A DNA stretch of 64,000 bases. Source: Lachnospiraceae bacterium AC2031. Its GTDB lineage: Bacteria; Bacillota; Clostridia; Lachnospirales; Lachnospiraceae. The notes under the pieces were generated by a model, which was not told the origin of the DNA, made no database searches, and saw nothing but the letters and a program-made list of their open reading frames with translations. How positions within the stretch are numbered: position 1 is the stretch's first letter; every line of letters begins with the position of its first letter. The position numbers were made by a program, and so were the translations under genes. Positions 51,116 through 59,743 of the stretch are shown one piece after another. The stretch is taken from positions 1,783,501 through 1,847,500 of the forward strand of contig JIAB01000001.1 of NCBI GenBank assembly GCA_000687975.1, written 5' to 3'.

Positions 51116-52069
51116 ATGAAAACGTATAGAGTCGGACTCTATGATTCAGACCTGGATTACGCTGATGCTCTTATGAATTACGCGAACATTCATAGAGACA
51201 TGGGGATAACGATGATTCAATTCACGGGGATGAATGAGGTTAGCGATTATCTGGAAGATCAGGACCTGGATTTAATACTTACAAGTGACAGTGGTTCGTT
51301 TTCTGAAACTGAGGATGGAAGCTTTTTTCAGGGTGTAAAGGCATGTGTGTTAACTGATTATAGAGGAGCTTCCGGAGGATGGCAGATCGACAGAGCGAGT
51401 ACTCCATATATTTATAAGTTCAAAAGGGTTGAACAGATATGTGAAGAGGTTCGAAGCCTTATATCTGAAAAGAAAGATGTAAGGGAGATACATAGTATAA
51501 ATGCGGTTTATTCGCCTATCGGAAGATGCGGAAAGACGAGACTTGCAAAGGCACTTGTTTGTGATGACGGGGTGAGAGGAGGATTGTACGTCTCTGTTGA
51601 GAATTTTAGTGAAAATTCCGACAGTTTAAATAGTAATCTATTGTTTTTGTTAAAAACAAACTCACCTGAACTTGAGGAAGTCTTGTCTTCTGAGATTCAT
51701 TTGGCGAACGGTTTCCATAGTTTATGTTTGTCAGGCATATATATGGACATGCGTGATGTAACCATCGACGACATGGAAAGACTGAAGGCCAGTCTTCTCA
51801 AGACGGGGAGATTTACAACGATAGTATTCGATCTGGGAAGTTCAGTATTAAGTGATCTAAGAATACTTTCACTATTTGACAGGATATACATGCCGATTCT
51901 TGAAGATGATGTTTCGGAGAGAAAGGTTTTGGTTTTTGAAAGGATGCTTAAGGATATGGGGCTCAGAAGTCTTATGACAAAGGTTGTGAAGGTAAATGTC
52001 CCGGATGTGGATGAGAATAGTGCTGAGATGGAACGTGTGCTGTGGAGACTTGAAGGTGGAGAAGATTAA
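51116..52069 (+). CDS. TadZ/CpaE-like pilus assembly protein
   Basis: A 317-residue protein at the head of the Tad operon. Residues 1-115 resemble a receiver-like domain (VGLYDSDLDYADALMNYANI), as in TadZ. Residues 125-317 form a ParA/MinD-type ATPase in which the deviant Walker A is SPIGRCGKTRLAKAL and the late TIVFDLGSSVLSD corresponds to Walker B. TadZ localises the pilus machine to the pole. AAGGAGG precedes ATG 51116; the stop overlaps the TadA start by one base. Confidence 0.8.
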   Translation: MKTYRVGLYDSDLDYADALMNYANIHRDMGITMIQFTGMNEVSDYLEDQDLDLILTSDSGSFSETEDGSFFQGVKACVLTDYRGASGGWQIDRASTPYIYKFKRVEQICEEVRSLISEKKDVREIHSINAVYSPIGRCGKTRLAKALVCDDGVRGGLYVSVENFSENSDSLNSNLLFLLKTNSPELEEVLSSEIHLANGFHSLCLSGIYMDMRDVTIDDMERLKASLLKTGRFTTIVFDLGSSVLSDLRILSLFDRIYMPILEDDVSERKVLVFERMLKDMGLRSLMTKVVKVNVPDVDENSAEMERVLWRLEGGED

Positions 52070-53301
52070 TGGAGACAGATCTCAAAATAAAACTAAAGAC
52101 AAGTGTGATGGATAGTATCGACCTATCAGGAGAGATAAGAGATGAAGATATAAGTCAGCTGATAGACAGGTGTATCTCGGAGATGACTGATACGTATATC
52201 CCACTGCGAGAAAAGATAGATCTGAAACGCGAGATATTCAATTCCATAAGAAGATTAGATGTGCTTTCCGAACTCTTGGAGGATGACAGTATTACCGAGA
52301 TTATGATAAATGGTCCGGACAATATTTTTTACGAACGTTCAGGAAGCATCTATAAGTCTGAAAAACATTTTGAAGATGGAGACAGGCTTATGAGTGTTAT
52401 TCAGCAGATTGTTGGTGAAGCTAACAGGATGGTGAATGAGACAACTCCTATCGTTGATCTCATATTAAAGGATGGATCCAGAGTAAATGTGGTCTTAAAG
52501 GGAATATCGGTGGATGGCTCTGCCGTTACCATCAGGAAGTTCCCAAAAGAAATAATGGGCATGGATAAACTGATAGAGCTTGGTGCCATAGATAAGAAAA
52601 CGGCTGAGTTTCTGGGGCTCCTTGTAAGAAGTGGATATAACATTTTTATTTCCGGAGGAACTGGTGCGGGAAAGACTACATTCCTTAATGCTCTGTCAGA
52701 ATACATTCCCAAAGACGAGAGGGTAGTAACCATAGAAGATTCTGCAGAGCTGAAGATAAGGGGGATTTCGAATCTGGTACGACTGGAAGCGAGAAATGCA
52801 AATGTGGAAGGACGAAACATGATCACGATCAGGGACCTTATTAAGTGCAGTTTAAGAATGCGACCTGACAGAATCATCGTTGGTGAGGTAAGGGATGCCG
52901 CTGCAATAGATATGCTTCAGGCTATGAATACAGGACATGATGGAAGCCTCTCTACAGGGCATGCTAATTCAGCCCATGAGATGATGATGAGACTTGAGTC
53001 CATGGTGCTGATGGGAGCGGATCTTCCACTGAAAGCAATAAGGCAGCAGATTGCTTCCGCTATAGATGTGATAGTTCATCTGGGAAGACTTAGAGATAAA
53101 TCAAGAAAAGTGCTGGAAATCAGGGAGGTAATAGGCGTGAAAAACGACGAGATCATAACAAATGAAATCTACAGGTTTAAGGAGAAGGAACCTAGTGATG
53201 ATGCTGTATCTGGAGAGCTGAAGAAAAAGAATGACTTAAAGAATGTAAATAAGCTGATAAATGCAGGTTTGATCGGGGTCTATAGAGATGGAGGCTACTA
53301 A
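52069..53301 (+). CDS. tadA: TadA/CpaF secretion ATPase
   Basis: A 410-residue type II/IV secretion ATPase that powers pilin assembly. EIMINGPDNIFYERSG is the N-terminal signature, Walker A is SGGTGAGKTTFLNAL, the Asp box EDSAELKI, and Walker B with the His box RPDRIIVGEVRDAAAIDMLQ and SLSTGHANSAHEMMMRLE. The N-terminal helices are normal for CpaF. It overlaps both the upstream and the downstream gene by one base, so the operon is tightly coupled. Confidence 0.96.
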   Translation: METDLKIKLKTSVMDSIDLSGEIRDEDISQLIDRCISEMTDTYIPLREKIDLKREIFNSIRRLDVLSELLEDDSITEIMINGPDNIFYERSGSIYKSEKHFEDGDRLMSVIQQIVGEANRMVNETTPIVDLILKDGSRVNVVLKGISVDGSAVTIRKFPKEIMGMDKLIELGAIDKKTAEFLGLLVRSGYNIFISGGTGAGKTTFLNALSEYIPKDERVVTIEDSAELKIRGISNLVRLEARNANVEGRNMITIRDLIKCSLRMRPDRIIVGEVRDAAAIDMLQAMNTGHDGSLSTGHANSAHEMMMRLESMVLMGADLPLKAIRQQIASAIDVIVHLGRLRDKSRKVLEIREVIGVKNDEIITNEIYRFKEKEPSDDAVSGELKKKNDLKNVNKLINAGLIGVYRDGGY

Positions 53302-54020
53302 TGAGGTTTACAAAGGAAGAGGCGCTAGCTATAGCTGTTTCGATAGTGGGGGCGTTGGTGATAGCATTTATCTTTTTCGGGCATCTATGGGGAATTATAC
53401 CAGGAGGTCTGGCTGGAATATATATCTATAAGGTTATGGTTGAGAACCTTAGAAGAAAAAAGAGAAGTGAGCTCCTGGGGCAGTTTAAGGCGATGCTGAT
53501 CGCAATGCAGAGTGCTTTGGAGGCAGGGAATTCTATGGAGAGGTCGCTGAAGGAGTCGGCCGAGGAGATGAGACAGCTTTATGGTGATAAGTCGAGGATA
53601 TTCAGAGAGCTTGTGATCATTGATAAGAAATTAAGGTTAAATATTTCTCTTGAGGAGGCTCTTAAAGAGTTTGCCGACAGGGTTGATATAAAGGAAATCT
53701 ATGATTTTGTTGAAGTGATTTCAGCGGTTAAAAAGACCGGTGGAAATGCAATAAAGATAATAAAGGACACTGTAAACAGGATAGTCGAAGTAATAGAACT
53801 GGGTGCTGAGCTGGAAGTTATTGTTGCATCGAAAAAACTGGAGCAGCAGTTGATGGTGATTACGCCTGCCGTGGTGATACTGTTTCTCCGAGTTACCAGC
53901 AAAGGTTTTTTAAGTCCACTGTATGACACCATCCTGGGACAGATCATTATGACAGTAGTTCTTGGAATAAATGTTTTTGCAGATTACCTGGGAAAAAGAA
54001 TCGTTGATATAAACATTTGA
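53301..54020 (+). CDS. tadB: TadB-like inner-membrane platform protein
   Basis: A 239-residue protein with two N-terminal helices, a cytoplasmic T2SSF domain (about 65-190; QFKAMLIAMQSALEAGNSME and FADRVDIKEIYDFVEVISAV) and C-terminal helices. The layout matches TadB, slightly short for the family. It forms the membrane platform with TadC for pilus polymerisation. It lies between the ATPase and TadC genes (14 bases before the latter). Confidence 0.9.
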   Translation: MRFTKEEALAIAVSIVGALVIAFIFFGHLWGIIPGGLAGIYIYKVMVENLRRKKRSELLGQFKAMLIAMQSALEAGNSMERSLKESAEEMRQLYGDKSRIFRELVIIDKKLRLNISLEEALKEFADRVDIKEIYDFVEVISAVKKTGGNAIKIIKDTVNRIVEVIELGAELEVIVASKKLEQQLMVITPAVVILFLRVTSKGFLSPLYDTILGQIIMTVVLGINVFADYLGKRIVDINI

Positions 54021-54033
54021 AAGGAGAGAAAGG

Positions 54034-55428
54034 ATGGTTGGTTATATCACAGTTGGTCTTCTTCTGGTCATTTGTGGCCTGGCGCTGATCAGCAGAAAAA
54101 ACTATAGCAAGTACAAGGATGGAGCGGGACCTTTATGGTGGCTGTCCTTCTGGATAAAGGATCATATAAATAACGCTGGGATAATGGAGTACGTTCGGAA
54201 AACAAAGCCCCTCAATACAAAAGCTTTGTCTCAGGAAGTCGACAAGAGAATAGCGGAATATGTACATGACTTCCTCCGAATACTAGTTGCTTTTCTTATA
54301 GTCCTGGCGGTGATCAGCTTTATTCCAGAAAAGACAGAAGATATTTATACCGTTGAAAGACCTGATATAGGACAGGACCCGATATTTGTGGATGTGAGGC
54401 TTATTGATAAGACCACACAGGATGTCGATACCTACAGATTGGAGGTTAGTCCTAGAGAGTATACACGTGAAGAATTCAATCAGGTATCTGAAGAAGCTGA
54501 GGAGTATATAGAATCAGTTCTACTTGGAAATAATTCAAGTAGAGATTACGTGGTAGAAGATCTGGTCTTTCCTACAAGCTATCAGAATACGGGTTTGAGA
54601 ATAATCTGGGAGACAGATATGCCTACAATTCTTGGAAGTGATGGAAGGATTGTAGCAGATAGTGTGAAAGATAAAGAACGTGTGAATATAACAGCTACCA
54701 TAAAGGATTCAAACTATAGCAGGGTCTATGAAACCTATGCTGTAGTCTCTAAGGAAGAAAACCTAAGTAACTCCGATAAGGCAAAGGTCGCAATGCTAAA
54801 CATTGAAGGGGATAACAGAGCCGGGAAAGAGTTTAAGCTTCCTAGAGAACTCGAAAACGTAACAATAGAGAGAAATATAGAGACAAAGGATGAGAAGCTT
54901 ACATATGTGCTCATATTTGGTCTTGTAGTCATATTGATAACTGGTTTTTTAAGGTTTAACAAGCTAAAGGTGGAGGGAGAAAAAAGGGATGAGGAGATAG
55001 GTGATGCATATTATGGGTTTACGAATAGATTGGCCATATATATAGGTGCTGGGTTTACGCTGCAAAAATCCTTCAGGTGTGCAATAAAAAATGAAAAGTG
55101 TGAGTATCTTGTACGCGAGATTGAATACACCCTTAACACGATTTCCTCCGGCATACCTGAATCAAAGGCTTATATGGATCTTGGCAGCAGGCTTGGTCTT
55201 GAAGAATATATGCGTCTTTTATCACTTATCAGTCAGAATCTTAACTTTGGTAATTCAAATCTTTTAAAGCTCTTAGATACAGAGGTTAAGACCAGTTTCT
55301 TCTTAAAAAAGGAGAGGGTTAGAAAAAAAGGGGAGCAGGCTTCGGAAAAACTGCTTATACCAACCGCTATTCTACTAATTACAGTAATTATTATTGTCAT
55401 GATCCCTGCCTTTGTGGGGATGAAATAA
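54034..55428 (+). CDS. tadC: TadC-like platform protein with large ectodomain insert
   Basis: A 464-residue protein. The C-terminal 170 residues hold the T2SSF domain (YGFTNRLAIYIGAGFTLQKS, LISQNLNFGNSNLLKLLDTE) and the last helices. The first 100 residues carry two helices. Between is an unusual segment of about 190 residues (about 105-295), predicted outside the membrane, rich in acidic and polar residues with beta-like alternation. Ordinary TadC proteins are about 300 residues and lack it. GAAAGGAGAG precedes ATG 54034. Confidence 0.85.
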   Translation: MVGYITVGLLLVICGLALISRKNYSKYKDGAGPLWWLSFWIKDHINNAGIMEYVRKTKPLNTKALSQEVDKRIAEYVHDFLRILVAFLIVLAVISFIPEKTEDIYTVERPDIGQDPIFVDVRLIDKTTQDVDTYRLEVSPREYTREEFNQVSEEAEEYIESVLLGNNSSRDYVVEDLVFPTSYQNTGLRIIWETDMPTILGSDGRIVADSVKDKERVNITATIKDSNYSRVYETYAVVSKEENLSNSDKAKVAMLNIEGDNRAGKEFKLPRELENVTIERNIETKDEKLTYVLIFGLVVILITGFLRFNKLKVEGEKRDEEIGDAYYGFTNRLAIYIGAGFTLQKSFRCAIKNEKCEYLVREIEYTLNTISSGIPESKAYMDLGSRLGLEEYMRLLSLISQNLNFGNSNLLKLLDTEVKTSFFLKKERVRKKGEQASEKLLIPTAILLITVIIIVMIPAFVGMK

Positions 55429-55453
55429 ATAAAACTATTTGGAGGTAATACTT

Positions 55454-55651
55454 ATGAGAGAAATGTATGAAAGATTTAAATATAGATTTATATCAGTGAG
55501 TCAGGATAACAGTGGAGTTGCAGCTGTTGAGGTAATACTTATATTGGTTGTTCTAATTGGACTCGTTATTATCTTCAAAACTCAGGCGGTGTCTCTGGTT
55601 ACGAAAATCTGGAATACCATTACTGAGAATGCCAGTACAGTTACTGGATAA
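55454..55651 (+). CDS. flp: Flp-type pilin
   Basis: A 65-residue prepilin. A basic leader of about 20 residues is followed by SGVAAVEVILILVVLIGLVI, where Gly then Val-Ala-Ala-Val-Glu is the class III (Flp) cleavage and Glu+5 pattern, then a short C-terminal tail. It is the expected main subunit of the pilus. GGAGG lies about 8 bases before ATG 55454. No prepilin peptidase gene is inside the window. Confidence 0.88.
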   Translation: MREMYERFKYRFISVSQDNSGVAAVEVILILVVLIGLVIIFKTQAVSLVTKIWNTITENASTVTG

Positions 55652-55704
55652 ACAATACATAGATGAAACAGAACAGAATGGATAGGGAAAGGAGTAAACG
55701 AAAG

Positions 55705-57180
55705 ATGAAAGATAGAGGGTATGTAACGATCTTCTTATCGCTGATGTTAATTGTAATGCTGATCGTGGTTACTGCAGTGCTAAAAATAATGGATGACTCA
55801 AGTGCTGAAACTAAGGTTGTGACCGCAACCAGCAGTGCTATGTCTAGTGAACTGGCCAATTATAACAGAGTGATTTTTGATCGTTATCATATCCTTCTAT
55901 TAGATAAAAATGCTTCGGGGCTTGGAGAAGGAGCTCTTGAAGCAGATATGGAAAACTTACTTAGAACCAATCTGGGAGATGGTTATACCGTAAACAGTGT
56001 GCAGCTATCTGAAACGGCGGGACTGATGGATAACGATCTTTCAGAATTTAAGTATCAGATTAAAGATAATTTTAAGTATGAAGCTCTTAGTTATACCGTG
56101 GATAAGCTTATTGAAAAAACTGGTGGAAGTGATGATCCGGTTGATGATGAGGATATTGCTGATATTGAACAGGATATAAGCGTGGGACAACAGGAAATGT
56201 CATCAGAAGACAGCGGTAGTACAGAAGAGGATACGGCAGAAGAAACAGCAGAAGCAACGGATGCAAGCAGTGCAGAAGTAACTGATCCTAGGGATACATT
56301 AAAAACCTATACAGATGCAGGTATTGCCAGCATATTGCTTCCGGCAGACGTGACATTTAGCGGTAAAACTATCTCATCGTCTGGACAGATGGGAGAACTT
56401 CCGTCAGCTGGAAGGAGTGTATTCTCATTTGGCGAGATGGATACCGATTTTCAGAATCTAAGTCAGATGGAATTGGATACCGAAAAAAGCAACGGATGGG
56501 GCAGCAGTCTGCTCACAAATATGGAAGCGGTAATGTATGGAGCGGAGTGTTTTGGATGTCTTACGGAACCTAAATATGATGATACTTATTTAAATCTGGA
56601 GATGGAATACATTATTGCAGGTGAGGATAGTGATGGTGCGAACTATAAGAAGGTTGTAAATGAGATCCTGGTGATAAGGTTCGGTTTCAACTTTGCTTAT
56701 CTGCTTACTGACCAAACAAAGCAGGAGGAATGTGAGGTGCTGGCAACAGCATTATGTGTAGAGTTTCCGCCAGCGAAATATGTTGTGAAATATCTGCTTA
56801 TGGGGTGTTGGTCATATATAGAATCCATTATGGATGTTTATATGCTTCTTAGGGGACATAGTGTTCCTTTTTGGAAGAATAAGACAAACTGGATAACTGA
56901 CTTTGAGAGTCTGGCGCATTTGTCGGAGCTTGAGGCTGAAGCAACAGATGATGAATCGGGGCTGAATTATAAAGAATATCTGATGATCCTTATGGCTTTT
57001 CAAGGAGAAAATATGTATTACAGGATGCTGGATCTGGTTCAGTTGAATGTGTCTGAAACAGATATTCAGGGGGCGGATGAAACATTTCGAATGAAAAATG
57101 CGATCACTGCTTTTGGCGCAGATGTGTCAGTAACCTACAAAGGGAAGGATATAAATGTTCATGAGGATAGTGGTTATTAA
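55705..57180 (+). CDS. DUF5702-type pilus-associated membrane protein
   Basis: A 491-residue protein. After a short basic leader comes one strong N-terminal helix (GYVTIFLSLMLIVMLIVVTA), in TadG/TadE-like position, followed by an extracytoplasmic region with a Glu/Thr/Ser-rich acidic linker around residues 150-205 and a later domain (about 250-480). The family appears next to Tad genes in Clostridia and is probably a minor pseudopilin-like protein. ATG 55705 with AAGGAG upstream is preferred over two earlier Mets. Confidence 0.75.
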   Translation: MKDRGYVTIFLSLMLIVMLIVVTAVLKIMDDSSAETKVVTATSSAMSSELANYNRVIFDRYHILLLDKNASGLGEGALEADMENLLRTNLGDGYTVNSVQLSETAGLMDNDLSEFKYQIKDNFKYEALSYTVDKLIEKTGGSDDPVDDEDIADIEQDISVGQQEMSSEDSGSTEEDTAEETAEATDASSAEVTDPRDTLKTYTDAGIASILLPADVTFSGKTISSSGQMGELPSAGRSVFSFGEMDTDFQNLSQMELDTEKSNGWGSSLLTNMEAVMYGAECFGCLTEPKYDDTYLNLEMEYIIAGEDSDGANYKKVVNEILVIRFGFNFAYLLTDQTKQEECEVLATALCVEFPPAKYVVKYLLMGCWSYIESIMDVYMLLRGHSVPFWKNKTNWITDFESLAHLSELEAEATDDESGLNYKEYLMILMAFQGENMYYRMLDLVQLNVSETDIQGADETFRMKNAITAFGADVSVTYKGKDINVHEDSGY

Positions 57181-57316
57181 TTTTTGAATATAATCTGAGC
57201 TCTATGTGGATATATGTGAAGTGAAAATACATAAAAACGATTGGAAAGGAGATATAGTCAGGGGCTGCATGAGAGACAGAATTATATATAGCAGATTTAG
57301 AAGCAGGGGTAAAAAA

Positions 57317-58066
57317 ATGATGAATAATAGAGGCAGCGCTTCCATAGAAGCGGCTATAGCATTTCCTCTTTTTCTCTTTACTGTATTTGCTTTTATATAC
57401 ATGTCGGAGATGTATAGAGTTAAGGCGGTCGTGTACGAGGGGCTTGTTGAAACAGCAGAATATATGTCTGAGTATGCGTATCTGACTGACTCATTTGAGG
57501 GGGTATCCGTAATGGATTATCCTATGGCGAAACTACGTTTTGAAGAATATGTAGATGATAAAGCCCTCCTGGAACAGTATGTCGTTGGAGGAAGTATGGG
57601 GGTTAGTTTAATAGGCTCCAGTTTTCCTGACGACCAGGGATATATCGATATATATGCTACGTACTATGTCAGAATAAATGCTCCGATGATAGGCATTTTT
57701 AAAAAGCAGATAAAGGAACATATAAAGCAAAGAGCATATCTTGGTAAAGGCTTGTATGAAGCATCTGAGGAGGCAAAAGAGGCAGAGGGGTATGTGTTTG
57801 TAGCTGAAAATGGAACTGTATACCACAGCTCTAGAAGCTGTACATATTTATTGCCGGATATCATTAGCAGCGATAGGACCTCGGCGATAGATAGTGGTTA
57901 TAGGGCTTGTGAATATTGTGGTGGAGGAGATAGTGCTCTTGTTTTTATAACGACAGAGGGGGAGTGCTATCATTCCAGCAGAAATTGTTCTCGGCTTAAA
58001 AGAACAGTTTCAAGAAAGAGTCTAAGTGAAGTAAGTCTGCCACCCTGCTCTAAATGTTGTGATTAA
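57317..58066 (+). CDS. TadE-like pseudopilin with duplicated Cys motif
   Basis: A 249-residue protein. The prepilin-like leader MMNNRG is followed by SASIEAAIAFPLFLFTVFAF, a TadE-type helix with Glu+5. The C-terminal 75 residues contain two copies of a Cys-rich unit: TVYHSSRSCTYLL ending ACEYCGG, and ECYHSSRNCSRL ending PPCSKCC. These resemble Ada-like metal-binding units. Two Cys pairs per unit suggest zinc or disulfide stabilisation outside the cell. An upstream start at 57206 exists, but AGGGG 8 bases before 57317 and the leader make the latter better. Confidence 0.8.
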   Translation: MMNNRGSASIEAAIAFPLFLFTVFAFIYMSEMYRVKAVVYEGLVETAEYMSEYAYLTDSFEGVSVMDYPMAKLRFEEYVDDKALLEQYVVGGSMGVSLIGSSFPDDQGYIDIYATYYVRINAPMIGIFKKQIKEHIKQRAYLGKGLYEASEEAKEAEGYVFVAENGTVYHSSRSCTYLLPDIISSDRTSAIDSGYRACEYCGGGDSALVFITTEGECYHSSRNCSRLKRTVSRKSLSEVSLPPCSKCCD

Positions 58067-58080
58067 GACTTTGAAAAAAG

Positions 58081-58500
58081 ATGATGGTTAGTTTTATGAA
58101 AGAAATAAACAATTCTAAGGGGTATATGACTATAGAGGCTAGTTTCATTATTCCTGTAGTCATAATAGGTGTATTTGTATGTCTTCTAGGACTGATTCTG
58201 GTCTATGAGAGAGGTTACATATTGTCTAAAGAAACAAGGGCTTTATATACCATTCCGCTTGTAGATATACGAAATAAAGAAGTGGAGGGATATCTTAACT
58301 CGCAGGATTATACGGGAGCCGTTGTTCTTGGAAGTGCAGAGGTTGAAGGAAGTGCTTCTTCAAGTAAGGCTTCTTGTGATGGCAGCATTCATCTTTTTGG
58401 TAGCAGTGATATAGCTTCCAGCAGAGAGATAGATGTAAGGGTAGACAGATTGAGGAGGTGGCAGTTCTATGGTGATACTTACGAAAAATATGGGGATTAG
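58081..58500 (+). CDS. TadE-like pseudopilin
   Basis: A 139-residue protein with a prepilin leader (NNSKG) followed by YMTIEASFIIPVVIIGVFVC, the TadE helix with Glu after the cleavage site, and a polar ectodomain of 90 residues. Its 3' end overlaps the FHA gene by 32 bases. The exact start (58081, 58084 or 58096) is uncertain. A minor pilin or assembly role is assumed from family and position. Confidence 0.8.
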   Translation: MMVSFMKEINNSKGYMTIEASFIIPVVIIGVFVCLLGLILVYERGYILSKETRALYTIPLVDIRNKEVEGYLNSQDYTGAVVLGSAEVEGSASSSKASCDGSIHLFGSSDIASSREIDVRVDRLRRWQFYGDTYEKYGD

Positions 58501-59728
58501 CCGTTTCTTCGAAGTGGATGACGTGGCTATTCCTGATAATTATGAGATTCAAATGCTTATAAATAATGAAATGGAATATATTCCATATAGTGGATTAAGA
58601 GAGATAAATGGACAGAAGAGCCTGAGGATTAAGGTTGATGGCTTGTCTACCCTTTCTGATAAATATGGAAAATGCATTCCTAACATGAATGATGTAAAGA
58701 AGCTAATGAAGGATCTTAGGAGCTGTCTTAAAGAGATGGGCTCATATCTACTTTGTCCGGATAGTCTGGTACTCAATATTAGATATATTTTGTATGACAG
58801 ATCCAATGATAAACATAGCTTTATGTATGTTCCGGGAAGTAGAAATAGTTTCAAGGACCAGCTTAAGTCTCTGTTTGAGGAGATAATGAGAATATATGAT
58901 CATCAGGATCATAATGGTGTGATGTATCTGTATGACATGTATAGCAAGGTTCTGGGGGACAATTTTACTCCAGAGCTTTTTTTGAAAATGGATGATACGG
59001 ATAAAAAGGAGCTTGCTAGTGAAGTTTCATTACCTGAGAGTGAAGAGAGGGGAATTATTAACGAAACAATCCTTTCGGATATATATGAAGTAAATGATGA
59101 GACAGAGGATAAGAAGGAACTGGATTCAGGCCGAAAGATGCATCTGATTGTTTCAGGTGTGGCTGTATTTATATCAGTGGTTCTCTATATCCTTTTCGGA
59201 GTGATGTCATTTAAAGTTACTGCTATTCTGGCAGTTATTCTCATTGCTTATCTAGTGATTGACTATCTAAGGCTAAAGGAGGAACAGGAAGAAAAAGAGG
59301 AGGAAGCGAGTATGGAGCCTTTTCTAAAGCCTGACCTAAAAACAGCCGTTCAACCGGTCTCCTGTGAATTGAAGAAACCTCTGATAAAGGAAGAATACAT
59401 CGAGACTTCGGTTTTATCTCAAAACAGTAATACATCTGTGTCTTGCCTTGTCCCTAGAAACAAGGATCAATTTCACGAGATATATTTGATTGAAGGAGAG
59501 ACAAGTGTGGGCCGTCAAAAGAATATGTGTGATTACTATTTGAGCGATGCATCGGTCAGCAGGGTTCACGCGATATTTGAAAAGAAGGGGGATAAAGTCC
59601 TGGTTCGAGATGCGGGATCGACCAATGGGACATATGTAAATGATCGACGAATTGGCGCACATGAGGAGGTTGAAGCAGCTCTTGGGGATACTGTTAGTAT
59701 TGCGGGGGTTCAATTTGAGTGCGTGTAG
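58469..59728 (+). CDS. DUF6382 / membrane / FHA protein
   Basis: A 419-residue protein. Residues 1-200 match the DUF6382 region seen in Firmicute FHA proteins. Two adjacent membrane helices lie near residues 228-270 (VSGVAVFISVVLYILFGV and following). The C-terminal 100 residues are an FHA domain: SVGRQKNMCDYYLSDASVSR and GSTNGTYVNDRRI contain the Gly-Arg, Ser-x-x-His and Asn phosphothreonine-binding residues. It probably reads Ser/Thr phosphorylation and links it to the pilus. GAGGAGG precedes ATG 58469. Confidence 0.85.
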   Translation: MVILTKNMGISRFFEVDDVAIPDNYEIQMLINNEMEYIPYSGLREINGQKSLRIKVDGLSTLSDKYGKCIPNMNDVKKLMKDLRSCLKEMGSYLLCPDSLVLNIRYILYDRSNDKHSFMYVPGSRNSFKDQLKSLFEEIMRIYDHQDHNGVMYLYDMYSKVLGDNFTPELFLKMDDTDKKELASEVSLPESEERGIINETILSDIYEVNDETEDKKELDSGRKMHLIVSGVAVFISVVLYILFGVMSFKVTAILAVILIAYLVIDYLRLKEEQEEKEEEASMEPFLKPDLKTAVQPVSCELKKPLIKEEYIETSVLSQNSNTSVSCLVPRNKDQFHEIYLIEGETSVGRQKNMCDYYLSDASVSRVHAIFEKKGDKVLVRDAGSTNGTYVNDRRIGAHEEVEAALGDTVSIAGVQFECV

Positions 59729-59743
59729 AGAGGAATTGAAAGA

